Source: Pseudomonadota bacterium (GTDB taxonomy: Bacteria > Pseudomonadota > Gammaproteobacteria > Steroidobacterales > Steroidobacteraceae). From it: a stretch of DNA of 64,000 nucleotides. Below, piece by piece: positions 17,070 through 25,279 of this stretch. The stretch is from assembly GCA_018241445.1 (NCBI GenBank), contig JAFEDT010000018.1, positions 1 through 64,000 of the forward strand. Direction: 5' to 3'. A program made the position numbers and the translations under genes. The number at the start of each line of letters is the position of its first letter. The stretch's first letter is position 1. The notes beneath the pieces are model-generated. The model did not search any database. It worked only from the letters and a program-made list of their open reading frames with translations, and was not told the DNA's origin.

Positions 17070-18191
17070 TCAAACGATAGCGCTGCGGCGTTCCCAGGGA
17101 TCCCGTGGGTCACGCCCCGGCGCCGTCCCTTTGCGGTCCCGGCAGTCGCGGATGAGCTGCAGTGCCGTGCGCTCGCACGGCGGCAGTGCGGCATCCGACA
17201 CACCGAGGGGCTGTACCCGCTCACCCCAGCGCACCAGGTGCGCACACCAGGTCAGTCCCCCGCCGAATCCCGGCAGCAGGAGCAGCGCTCCGGGGCGCAC
17301 GCGGCCTTCCTCCAGCGCCTCGCACAGCGCCACGGCCACCGTGGCCGCCGACATGTTGCCGTAGCGCTCGATGTTCACGTAGACGCGTTCGGCGGGCACG
17401 TGGGCACGCCGCGCCACGGCATCAATGATGCGCAAATTGGCCTGGTGCGGTACCAGCAGGTCGATCGCCGCCGCCGTCAGTCCGCACCGCGCCAGGGCCT
17501 CCTCGCAGGCGCTGCTCATGCCGGCGACTGCACGGCGGAAGATCTCCTGTCCCTCGAACTGCCAGCGGGTGATGCCATAGGGTACGCCGCGGTTGGCGTA
17601 GGTGCAGCCCATGCCGTCGACGCGCAGGATCTCGCGGGCGTCGCCGTAGCAACCGAGTTTCTCGGCCAGCAATCCTTCCTCGCGCTCGCTGGCCTGCAGC
17701 ACCACCGCGGCTGCGCCGTCGCCGAACAGCACCGCCACGTCGCGATTGCTCCAGTCCATGAAGGGCGAGATGACCTCAGCGCCCACCACCAGGGCGTTGC
17801 GTACTACGCCGGTCCTGATCAGGGCGGTTGCGGTCGACAGGCCATAGAGGAAGCTGGTGCAGGCGGTGTTGATGTCATAGGCCGCCGCGCCGACGGCACC
17901 CAGCCGCGCCTGCAGGCCGGAGGCGGTGTTGGGAACCTGGTCGTCGTGGCTGCAGGTCCCGAACACCACCAGATCCAGTGCGCCGCCCTCCATCCCCGCG
18001 GCGGCCAGTGCCCGCCGCGCCGCCACTTCCGCCAGGTCGGTGAGGCTCACGTGGGAGATGCGTCGCTCGCGGATGCCGGTGCGGCTGACGATCCACTCGT
18101 CGCTGGTGTCCAGGATCGCGGACAGGTCCTGGTTGGTCAGGATCGCCGGCGGCAGGCACTTGCCCCAGCCGGTAATGGCCGCATAGGTCAC
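17070..18191 (-). CDS. fabH: 3-oxoacyl-ACP synthase III (KAS III) family
   Basis: Thiolase-fold condensing enzyme of 373 residues. The catalytic triad is visible: Cys111 in DINTACTSF, His in [11 protein letters not shown] and Asn in [11 protein letters not shown]. The start [15 protein letters not shown] and [13 protein letters not shown] are typical of FabH. The family starts fatty-acid synthesis by joining acetyl-CoA to malonyl-ACP, but many paralogues use other acyl donors. Here the C-terminus continues about 45 residues beyond the usual end (after [14 protein letters not shown]) with a basic tail. The gene is not in a fab or plsX cluster, so a housekeeping role is not certain. Confidence 0.88.
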   Translation of the reverse strand: MTYAAITGWGKCLPPAILTNQDLSAILDTSDEWIVSRTGIRERRISHVSLTDLAEVAARRALAAAGMEGGALDLVVFGTCSHDDQVPNTASGLQARLGAVGAAAYDINTACTSFLYGLSTATALIRTGVVRNALVVGAEVISPFMDWSNRDVAVLFGDGAAAVVLQASEREEGLLAEKLGCYGDAREILRVDGMGCTYANRGVPYGITRWQFEGQEIFRRAVAGMSSACEEALARCGLTAAAIDLLVPHQANLRIIDAVARRAHVPAERVYVNIERYGNMSAATVAVALCEALEEGRVRPGALLLLPGFGGGLTWCAHLVRWGERVQPLGVSDAALPPCERTALQLIRDCRDRKGTAPGRDPRDPWERRSAIV

Positions 18192-18253
18192 AGTGGGGCA
18201 CTCGCGCTCATCGGCGCCACAAGGATAGCAGCCTTGAGGCTACAATCCGCGCC

Positions 18254-18871
18254 GTGAGCCCATCCACGGCCTATTCGCGCTGGCGCCCGCATCCCTGGCA
18301 TGGCCTGGAACCCGGGCCGGAGGCGCCGCGCATCGTCAACGCCTTCATCGAGATCACCCCGTTCGACCTGATCAAGTACGAGGTCGACAAGGCCTCCGGT
18401 TACCTGCGCGTCGACCGGCCGCAGCGCACCTCCTCACAGCCGCCCTGCCTCTACGGTTTCGTGCCGCAGACCTATTGCGGGGAGCGGGTACGCCGCCTGG
18501 CGCCGGGCTGCGAGCGTGGCGACGGCGATCCGCTGGACATCTGTGTGATCAGCGAGCGCCCGATCAACCACTCCGAGGTGCTGCTGCGTGCGCGTGTAGT
18601 CGGCGGGCTGAAGATCATCGATCGCGAAGAGGCCGACGACAAGATCATCGCGGTGCTGGAGGGCGACTACATCTGGGGCAATGCCCACGAGATCACCGAT
18701 CTGCCGCCGGCCCTGCTGGAGCGCATCGAGCATTACTTCTCCACCTACAAGCTCGTCCCGGGCGAGCCGCCCAAGATCACCCTCACCGGCCGCTACGGCT
18801 ACCGGGAAGCCGCGGATGTGATCCGCGCCGCCATCGACGACTACGCCGGGATGTTCGCGCGCATGGGCTGA
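18254..18871 (+). CDS. ppa: Inorganic pyrophosphatase (family I)
   Basis: Hydrolyses pyrophosphate to phosphate. 205 residues with the family I catalytic Asp cluster [11 protein letters not shown], the upstream [16 protein letters not shown] segment and the YGFVPQTY region. The C-terminal [20 protein letters not shown] end is normal. GTG start at 18254; a TACAAT element lies about eight bases upstream, so the message may have an extremely short leader. It converges with the ferredoxin reductase gene, whose stop is only a few bases away on the other strand. Confidence 0.92.
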   Translation: MSPSTAYSRWRPHPWHGLEPGPEAPRIVNAFIEITPFDLIKYEVDKASGYLRVDRPQRTSSQPPCLYGFVPQTYCGERVRRLAPGCERGDGDPLDICVISERPINHSEVLLRARVVGGLKIIDREEADDKIIAVLEGDYIWGNAHEITDLPPALLERIEHYFSTYKLVPGEPPKITLTGRYGYREAADVIRAAIDDYAGMFARMG

Positions 18872-18875
18872 GCCC

Positions 18876-19952
18876 TCAGCGGCGCGCCAGCGCATCCGGC
18901 GCGTAGTCGAAGGAATCGAAGTACAGGCGCGCTGGATCGAGTCCCGCTGGCGGAAAATGCCGTCGCAGGGCCTCGATCATGGCCGGCGGTCCGGCGGCGT
19001 AGACCTCGAAGCCGCTCAGATCCGGGTAGTCCGCCAGCACGGCCTCGTGCACCCAGCCCGTGCGGTGGTGCGCGCCTTCCGCGGCGCTGGCCTCCGACAG
19101 CACCGCCGAGTAGCGCAGCTGCGGGTGGTGCCGCACCCAGGTCCTGACGGTCTCGTCCTCGTACAGGTCCGCGGTGTGGCGGGCGCCCCAGTACAGGTGT
19201 ACCGGGCGTGCGGCGCCGCGTTCCAGCAGGTGGCGCAGCATGGATTTAAGCGGCGCGAAGCCGGTGCCGCCGGCGACCATCAGCACCGGCGCCTCGCCCT
19301 CGCGCCACACGAACTGTCCGACCGGGCCCTCGATGCGCAGCAACGAGCCGACCTTGAAGGCCGGCGCCTGCGCCGTGCCGCCGAAGAAGCGCTGCGTGAA
19401 TCCGCCCCCGGCGACGCGCCGCACGTGCAGTTCCAGGGTCTCGCTGTCGTGCGGCGGGCTGGCGATGGAGAAGCTGCGGCGCCGGCCGCCCTCCAGCAGC
19501 ACGTCCAGGTACTGGCCGGCCTGGAAGTTCAGGCGCTCCACGGCCGGCAGGCGCAGCACAACCTGCATGACGTCGGCGGCCAGTGGCGTCAGCCGCGCAA
19601 TCCGGCACGGCAGGGTCTTGATCTCCACGTCGCTGACACGCGCGATCAGGCGCGCCTCGACCACCAGGTCGGAGGTGGCGCGCGCCTGGCACAGCAGGAT
19701 GTTGCCCTGAGCGGCTTCCGCGGCGGTCAGCCCCAGCGGCACGGCGCCCGCCGCAAGTGCCGGGTAGACGATGGTGCCGTGCCGCAGGCGCGCGCGGCAG
19801 GAGCCGCAATGGCCCGATTTGCAGCTGTGCGGCAGGTTCAGCCCCGCCGCCAGCGCCGCGGCGAGCAGCGGCTCGTCCGGCGTGACCCGCAGGGTGCGGC
19901 CGTGCGGTTCGATGCGCACCTGCCTGAACGCTGCGTTGTGGTCTTCTGACAC
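18876..19952 (-). CDS. 2Fe-2S ferredoxin/FAD/NAD reductase (RfbI/AscD-like)
   Basis: A three-domain electron-transfer protein of about 358 residues. The N-terminal plant-type 2Fe-2S domain has CKSGHCGSCRARL and a fourth Cys in LLCQA. The FAD domain carries RRSFSIASPP, and the NAD(P) domain VAGGTGFAPLKSML and the terminal DSFDYAP. This is the layout of CDP-6-deoxyglucoseen reductase and of phenol or methane monooxygenase reductases; the oxygenase partner is not in the window. The start is not certain: TTG at 19988 would overlap the next gene, and the GTG at 19952 gives the normal family start VSEDHNAAFRQVRIEP. Divergent from the CoA-binding protein gene. Confidence 0.85.
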   Translation of the reverse strand: MSEDHNAAFRQVRIEPHGRTLRVTPDEPLLAAALAAGLNLPHSCKSGHCGSCRARLRHGTIVYPALAAGAVPLGLTAAEAAQGNILLCQARATSDLVVEARLIARVSDVEIKTLPCRIARLTPLAADVMQVVLRLPAVERLNFQAGQYLDVLLEGGRRRSFSIASPPHDSETLELHVRRVAGGGFTQRFFGGTAQAPAFKVGSLLRIEGPVGQFVWREGEAPVLMVAGGTGFAPLKSMLRHLLERGAARPVHLYWGARHTADLYEDETVRTWVRHHPQLRYSAVLSEASAAEGAHHRTGWVHEAVLADYPDLSGFEVYAAGPPAMIEALRRHFPPAGLDPARLYFDSFDYAPDALARR

Positions 19953-19996
19953 CGCTGGATTACACTCCGCTTGTGTCACAGTCGGCAACCGCGCGC

Positions 19997-20425
19997 ATGT
20001 TCACCAATCCGTCCCAGGAACAGATCGCGCAACTGCTGCGCCGCGCCCACACGATAGCGGTAGTCGGCCTCTCCGCCGACCCCACCCGGCCGAGCCACGG
20101 TGTCGCACGCTCGCTGCAGCGCTTCGGCTATCGCATCATCCCGGTCACGCCGACCGTCGAATCGGTGCTGGGTGAGCCGGCGGTGGCAAGCCTCGATCAG
20201 CTGCACGAAGTGCTGGACGCCGGGCAGGTGCCCGATATCGTGGATGTGTTCCGCCGTCCCGAGCACGTGCCGGCGATCGTGGAACAGTGCATCCGCCTGC
20301 GGCTGCCCGCGTTGTGGCTGCAGGACGGGGTGATCGACGCGCAGGCCGCGCAGCGGGCTGTCGCCGCCGGGATCTTCACCGTGATGGACCGCTGCATCTA
20401 CCGGGACCGCAGCGCGTTGCGTTGA
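19997..20425 (+). CDS. CoA-binding (Rossmann-fold) protein, YccU family
   Basis: 142 residues with the CoA-binding fold: IAVVGLSADPTRPSHGVARSL forms the nucleotide loop and YRIIPVTPTVESVLGEPAVASL the second strand. The second half contains VDVFRRPEHVPAIVEQCIRL and LPALWLQDGV. The family resembles the alpha subunit of succinyl-CoA synthetase but is made of a single domain; it appears to bind CoA and its role is unknown. The ATG at 19997 was preferred to a GTG at 19973, which would overlap the divergent reductase gene. Confidence 0.85.
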   Translation: MFTNPSQEQIAQLLRRAHTIAVVGLSADPTRPSHGVARSLQRFGYRIIPVTPTVESVLGEPAVASLDQLHEVLDAGQVPDIVDVFRRPEHVPAIVEQCIRLRLPALWLQDGVIDAQAAQRAVAAGIFTVMDRCIYRDRSALR

Positions 20426-20509
20426 TTGGCGAAAACCTTTTCCGGCTGGTCGCGGGTGAGTCCCCGCGCTGCTCACTGCCCAGGCCTTTTGCGCTATTCT
20501 CCGCAGCCG

Positions 20510-21349
20510 ATGCACATCGATTTCACGAAGATGCACGGGGCGGGCAACGACTTCGTGATCTTCGACCTGCCCGCCGGGGATTCCCGCGTCACGCCCGAAT
20601 GGCTGCGGCGCCTGGCGGACCGCAGGACCGGCATCGGCTTCGACCAGGCGCTGGCGCTGGAACCGGCGCGGCGCGCCGATACCGCCGTGTACTACCGCAT
20701 TTTCAATGCCGACGGTGACGAGGTGGAGCAGTGCGGCAACGGCGCCCGTTGCGTCGCGGCGCTGCTGCACCAGCGGGGCCGCTCCGCGGGTGGTGAGCTG
20801 ACACTCGACAGTCCCGCGGGCCTGGTGCGTGCGCGCATCGGCGCGGCCGGGCGCGTCGCGGTCGACATGGGGGTGCCCGATTTCGAGCCGGCCGCCCTGC
20901 CGTTCCTCGCCGCGGCGGCCGCCGACAGCTACCTGCTGGAGACCGGCTCCGACAGCGTGGAGATCTCGGCCGTGTCGATGGGCAACCCGCACGCCGTGCT
21001 GCGCGTGGCGGACGTCGATGCCGCGCCGGTTGCAACCCTCGGCGCGCAGATCGGCCAGCACGCGCGCTTCCCGCGCCGCGTCAACGTCGGCTTCATGCAG
21101 ATCGTCGACCGGGGCAGCATCCGGCTGCGGGTGTACGAACGCGGCGCAGGCGAGACGCTCGCCTGCGGCACCGGCGCCTGCGCCGCCGTGGCCGTCGGCC
21201 GGCGGCGCGGCTGGCTGGACGCCGAGGTGCGCGTGCAGATGCGCGGCGGCGAGTTGAGCGTAAACTGGCCCGGCCCGCGCGAACACCTGTGGCTCACCGG
21301 GCCGACGGAAACATCATTTACGGGTCAAGTCGAGGTCCAGACATCATGA
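20510..21349 (+). CDS. dapF: Diaminopimelate epimerase
   Basis: Converts LL- to meso-diaminopimelate for lysine and peptidoglycan synthesis. 279 residues. Both catalytic cysteines are present: Cys75 in QCGNGARC and a second in LACGTGACAA near residue 222. The start at MHIDFTKMHGAGNDFVI is the family standard, so the ATG at 20510 was chosen over a longer frame. The stop overlaps the next start by four bases (ATGA), so dapF and the DUF484 gene are translationally coupled, which is the conserved order dapF–DUF484–xerC. Confidence 0.97.
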   Translation: MHIDFTKMHGAGNDFVIFDLPAGDSRVTPEWLRRLADRRTGIGFDQALALEPARRADTAVYYRIFNADGDEVEQCGNGARCVAALLHQRGRSAGGELTLDSPAGLVRARIGAAGRVAVDMGVPDFEPAALPFLAAAAADSYLLETGSDSVEISAVSMGNPHAVLRVADVDAAPVATLGAQIGQHARFPRRVNVGFMQIVDRGSIRLRVYERGAGETLACGTGACAAVAVGRRRGWLDAEVRVQMRGGELSVNWPGPREHLWLTGPTETSFTGQVEVQTS

Positions 21350-22071
21350 CGACACGAGAGGCTCGCGGACTTGCATCGTCGCACACCGATGAAGAGTCCA
21401 TCGCCGCCTACCTGCAGCACAATCCGGACTTCTTCGAGCGCCACCAGGCAGTGCTGGCGCGCCTGCGCCTGCCGCACCTGCGCGGCACGGCCACAATCTC
21501 GCTGGTGGAGCGCCAGATCGAGGTGCTGCGTGAGAAGCAGGCGTCGCTGGAAGGCAAGCTGGCGGAGCTGTTGCGGGTGGCGCGCGCCAATGACGCGCTC
21601 GCGGAACGCATGCACCGTTTCACGCGCCGGCTGCTGCGCGGTCTGCCGCGTGACGCGGCCATCTCCAACATCGAGGCGGGGCTGCGTGAGGACTTCGACG
21701 CCTTCAACGCGGCGCTGGTGCTGATCGGATCCGCGCCCGGCGGCGAGGTGCCGCGCTTCCTGCGCTACGTCCCCGCCGACGATCCCAATCTCAAGTCCTT
21801 CGAGTCGCTGTTTGGCAGCGGCAAGCCGCGCTGCGGCCAGGCGCGTGATTCGCAACGCCAGTTCCTGTTCGGCGCCGAGGGGCTGGAGATGGGGTCCGTG
21901 GCCCTGGTGCCCCTGGGCGAGCACGGCGCGCTGGGATTGCTGGCGCTGGGCAGCGCCGATCGCGATCGCTTCCATCCGGGCATGAGCACGGAGTTCCTCG
22001 CCCGCCTGGCGGACCTGATCACCGACGCACTCACCGGCACGGTGCAGCAGGCGGCGGCACCGGCGGCCTGA
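21346..22071 (+). CDS. DUF484 family protein
   Basis: A 241-residue protein of the DUF484 (GAF-like) family, almost always found between dapF and xerC in gammaproteobacteria, as here. The N-terminus carries a helical start (EESIAAYLQHNPDFFERHQAVLARLRLPH) that is family-typical, then a coiled-coil-like stretch (VERQIEVLREKQASLEGKLAEL) and a GAF-like domain. The molecular function is unknown; links to cell division or chromosome segregation rest on its position beside xerC. Its start overlaps the stop of dapF by four bases, and the next gene starts 7 bp after it. Confidence 0.92.
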   Translation: MTTREARGLASSHTDEESIAAYLQHNPDFFERHQAVLARLRLPHLRGTATISLVERQIEVLREKQASLEGKLAELLRVARANDALAERMHRFTRRLLRGLPRDAAISNIEAGLREDFDAFNAALVLIGSAPGGEVPRFLRYVPADDPNLKSFESLFGSGKPRCGQARDSQRQFLFGAEGLEMGSVALVPLGEHGALGLLALGSADRDRFHPGMSTEFLARLADLITDALTGTVQQAAAPAA

Positions 22072-22077
22072 GGCCCC

Positions 22078-23085
22078 GTGACACCGGCGGCGCTCGACTG
22101 GCTGACGCGCTTCCGGCGTTACCTCACCGCCGAGCGGCGCCTGTCGCCCCATACTGATGCCGCCTATGCGCGCGACCTCGCGGCGCTGGTGACCTGGTGC
22201 GACCGCCGCAACATCGGGGGCTGGGAACAACTCGACGCCCAGCACCTGCGCACCTTCGCCGCGCAGTCCCACGCACAGAACCTGGCGCCGCGCAGCATCC
22301 GCAGGCGCCTGTCTGCGGTGCGCAGCTTCTACTCGTTCCTGCAGCGTGAGCAGGGCGCACTGCGTGAGCAGGCTGCGCTGCGCGGCACGGGTCGCGGCCG
22401 CGCCGCGGCTGACGGGGAGCCGGCGCCGCTGCCGCCAGGAGTGCGGCTGAATCCCGCGACGGACGTGCGCGCGCCGAAGGCGCAACGACGACTGCCCGAC
22501 ACGCTCGACGCCGACCAGATGGCGCGCCTGCTGGAGGTGAAGGGGACGCGGGGCCTTGCCGCGCGCGACCATGCCATGATGGAGCTGTTCTATTCCTGCG
22601 GCCTGCGCCTGTCGGAGCTGGTCGGCCTGGATGTTGGCAGCGTGGACCTGAAGGACCGCACGGTCACCGTGGTCGGCAAGGGCAGCAAGGGCCGCATCGT
22701 CCCGGTGGGCCGCAAGGCGGTCGCGGCGCTGACGCACTGGATCGGGGAGCGCTGCGCCCTCGCCAATGCGGACCAGCGGGCGCTGTTCGTGGCGCGCGGC
22801 GGGCGACGGCTGACGCCGCGGGCGGTGCAGTTACGGGTGGCCCGGTGGGCGCGCCGCCAGGGGATTGACCGCCACGTCCACCCGCACCTGTTCCGCCATT
22901 CCTTCGCTTCCCACCTGCTGGAGTCCAGCGGCGAGCTGCGCGGGGTACAGGAACTGCTGGGACACGCGAACATCTCCACCACCCAGATCTACACCCACCT
23001 TGATTTCCAGCACCTCGCCCGCACTTACGACGCTACCCACCCGCGGGCGCGCCGCCGGTCAGGCAAGGGCTCCGGCAGAGCCTGA
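22078..23085 (+). CDS. xerC: Tyrosine recombinase XerC
   Basis: Site-specific recombinase that, with XerD, resolves chromosome dimers at dif. 335 residues, about 35 more than usual. The N-terminal SAM-like domain begins [26 protein letters not shown]. The catalytic residues are all present: Arg in [10 protein letters not shown], Lys in VVGKGSKGR, HxxR in [12 protein letters not shown], and Tyr in [11 protein letters not shown], with the HANIS His. The extra length is an insert of roughly 25 residues (after [13 protein letters not shown], rich in Ala, Gly, Arg) at the junction of the two domains. GTG start at 22078. Member of the dapF–DUF484–xerC–hslVU block. Confidence 0.96.
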   Translation: MTPAALDWLTRFRRYLTAERRLSPHTDAAYARDLAALVTWCDRRNIGGWEQLDAQHLRTFAAQSHAQNLAPRSIRRRLSAVRSFYSFLQREQGALREQAALRGTGRGRAAADGEPAPLPPGVRLNPATDVRAPKAQRRLPDTLDADQMARLLEVKGTRGLAARDHAMMELFYSCGLRLSELVGLDVGSVDLKDRTVTVVGKGSKGRIVPVGRKAVAALTHWIGERCALANADQRALFVARGGRRLTPRAVQLRVARWARRQGIDRHVHPHLFRHSFASHLLESSGELRGVQELLGHANISTTQIYTHLDFQHLARTYDATHPRARRRSGKGSGRA

Positions 23086-23092
23086 ATTACCC

Positions 23093-23126
23093 GGCGCGCC
23101 ATGGGCTTGCGCCATAGGGGCGCGCC
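23093..23126. other. Hairpin between xerC and hslV
   Basis: Two copies of GGCGCGCC flank ATGG, a 7-base loop and CCAT, giving an imperfect stem with a three-base bulge. There is no T-tract, so it is not a canonical terminator. It may moderate read-through from xerC into hslV or stabilise the mRNA; no proof. Confidence 0.4.
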
Positions 23127-23159
23127 AGCGCGGGTCATGCCAGTACCAGCGGAAGGGCC

Positions 23160-23732
23160 ATGAGCGAACACACAGGCTTCAATCCCCACGGGACCACTAT
23201 CCTGGGCGTGCGGCGCGACGGCGCCGTCTCCATCGGCGGTGATGGCCAGGTCACCCTCGGCAACACCGTCATGAAGGGCAACGCCCGCAAGGTGCGGCGC
23301 CTGGCCAACGATCGCGTCATCGCCGGCTTCGCCGGCGGCACCGCGGACGCCTTCACCCTGTTCGAACGCTTCGAGGGCAAGCTGGAGAAGTACGGCAACC
23401 TGACACGCGCCGCCATCGAGCTGGCCAAGGACTGGCGCTCGGACCGCTACCTGCGCCGCCTCGAGGCGCTGCTGCTGGTCGGCGATCCGGAAAAGCTGTT
23501 CATCATCTCCGGTAATGGCGACGTCATCGAGCCCGAGCACGACGTGGCGGCGATCGGTTCCGGCGGGCAGTTCGCGCTGGCCGCGGCGCGCGCCCTGCTG
23601 GAGGGCTCGCAGCTGCCGGCGCGCGAGATCGTGGAGCGCTCGCTCAACATCGCCGCGGATATCTGCATCTATACCAACCGCAACCTGCTGATCGATGAGC
23701 TCAGCGCCGCAGGCCGCGGCACCCCGGTGTAA
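23160..23732 (+). CDS. hslV: HslV (ClpQ) ATP-dependent protease subunit
   Basis: Threonine protease of the HslUV complex, 190 residues. The core begins [20 protein letters not shown], and conserved [12 protein letters not shown] and [16 protein letters not shown] follow. In most HslV the catalytic Thr is residue 2 after Met; here an 11-residue leader ([11 protein letters not shown]) precedes it, and no Met codon immediately precedes the Thr. The leader must be cleaved to free Thr. Similar short extensions occur in Xanthomonadales HslV, so it is a lineage trait. The stop is 7 bp from hslU, one operon. Confidence 0.95.
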   Translation: MSEHTGFNPHGTTILGVRRDGAVSIGGDGQVTLGNTVMKGNARKVRRLANDRVIAGFAGGTADAFTLFERFEGKLEKYGNLTRAAIELAKDWRSDRYLRRLEALLLVGDPEKLFIISGNGDVIEPEHDVAAIGSGGQFALAAARALLEGSQLPAREIVERSLNIAADICIYTNRNLLIDELSAAGRGTPV

Positions 23733-23739
23733 CCCAGGC

Positions 23740-25104
23740 ATGTCAGCACTCACCCCGCGTCAGATCGTCCAGGAACTGGACAAGCACATCGTCGGCCAGG
23801 GCGCCGCCAAGCGCGCCGTCGCCATCGCCCTGCGCAACCGCTGGCGGCGCATGCAGGTGGGCGAACCACTGCGCCAGGAGATCACGCCCAAGAACATCCT
23901 GATGATCGGCCCGACCGGTGTCGGCAAGACCGAGATCGCGCGCCGCCTGGCGCGGCTGGCCAACGCACCCTTCGTCAAGGTGGAGGCGACCAAGTTCACC
24001 GAGGTCGGCTATGTCGGCCGCGACGTCGACTCCATCGTCAAGGAGCTGGCGGACGTGGCGGTCAAGATGACGCGCGAGCAGGAGATCACCCGGGTGCGCG
24101 AGCGTGCCGCCGAGGCCGCCGAAGAGCGCGTGCTGGATGCGCTGCTGCCCAAGCCGCGCATGATGGGCTTTTCCACCGACGAGCCGGCGCATGCTCGCGA
24201 CGGCGAGACGCGGCAGAAGTTCCGCCGCATGCTGCGCGAGCACGAGCTCGATGACCGCGAGGTGGAGATCGAGCTGCGCGCCATGGCCGCCGGCGTGGAG
24301 ATCATGGCGCCGCCGGGCATGGAAGAGATGCAGCAGCAGCTGCAGTCCATGTTCCAGAACCTGGGCGGCAACCGCACCCGCACCCGCAAGGTCCGGGTGA
24401 ACGAGGCGCTCAAGCTGCTCACCGAGGAGGAAGCCGGTAAGCTGATCAACGAAGACGAGCTGAAACTGCGCGCGCTGGCCAACGCCGAGCAGAACGGCAT
24501 CGTCTTCATCGACGAGATCGACAAGGTGACCCGGCGCCAGGAAACCCTGGGCGCCGACGTATCGCGCGAGGGCGTGCAGCGCGACCTGCTGCCGCTGGTG
24601 GAAGGTTCCACTGTGGCCACCAAGTACGGGCCGGTGAAGACCGACCACGTGCTGTTCATCGCCTCCGGCGCCTTCAGCATGTCCAAGCCCTCCGACCTGA
24701 TCCCGGAGCTGCAGGGGCGGCTGCCAATCCGCGTGGAGCTGGAGTCCCTCAAGGTGGAGGACTTCGTGCGCATCCTCACCGAGCCCGACGCCTCCCTCAC
24801 GGCGCAGTACCGCGCACTCATGGCCACCGAGGGCCTGGCGGTGCAGTTCGCGCCCGACGGCGTGCGGCGCATTGCCGAGATCGCCTGCCACGTCAACGAG
24901 CGCACCGAGAACATCGGCGCGCGCCGCCTGCATACCGTCATGGAGCGACTGCTGGAGAGCGTGTCCTACGAGGCGAGCGAGCGGCAGGGCGACGGCGCCG
25001 ATGGCAACGCCACCGCCGGTACGCTCATCATCGACGCGAAGTATGTCGACGATCACCTGGGCAAGCTGTTCCAGGACGAGGACCTGAGCCGCTATATCCT
25101 GTGA
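23740..25104 (+). CDS. hslU: HslU (ClpY) ATPase subunit
   Basis: AAA+ unfoldase that feeds substrates to HslV. 454 residues: Walker A GPTGVGKT near residue 57, Walker [11 protein letters not shown], sensor and arginine-finger region GRLPIRVEL, and the intermediate domain (roughly 110-240), which is Glu/Arg-rich. The C-terminus ends EDLSRYIL, the docking tail that inserts into HslV. The ATG at 23740 gives the family start [20 protein letters not shown]; a longer in-frame leader overlaps the end of hslV. Confidence 0.97.
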   Translation: MSALTPRQIVQELDKHIVGQGAAKRAVAIALRNRWRRMQVGEPLRQEITPKNILMIGPTGVGKTEIARRLARLANAPFVKVEATKFTEVGYVGRDVDSIVKELADVAVKMTREQEITRVRERAAEAAEERVLDALLPKPRMMGFSTDEPAHARDGETRQKFRRMLREHELDDREVEIELRAMAAGVEIMAPPGMEEMQQQLQSMFQNLGGNRTRTRKVRVNEALKLLTEEEAGKLINEDELKLRALANAEQNGIVFIDEIDKVTRRQETLGADVSREGVQRDLLPLVEGSTVATKYGPVKTDHVLFIASGAFSMSKPSDLIPELQGRLPIRVELESLKVEDFVRILTEPDASLTAQYRALMATEGLAVQFAPDGVRRIAEIACHVNERTENIGARRLHTVMERLLESVSYEASERQGDGADGNATAGTLIIDAKYVDDHLGKLFQDEDLSRYIL

Positions 25105-25279
25105 TGGACGGGGCGTGCGCCACCCGGCGTACGCCACCGGCCACCCCGGCCCGACTCCCCGGCTGTGTCCCCGGCGCAACATGGTTTGCCCGACCGCTTG
25201 TTACAAACCCTGCCCGCTGGGTGTAGCATCGCGCCACCAGCGGTCGCCCGCGGCGACCGACAAAACGGGGAGAACCGGC

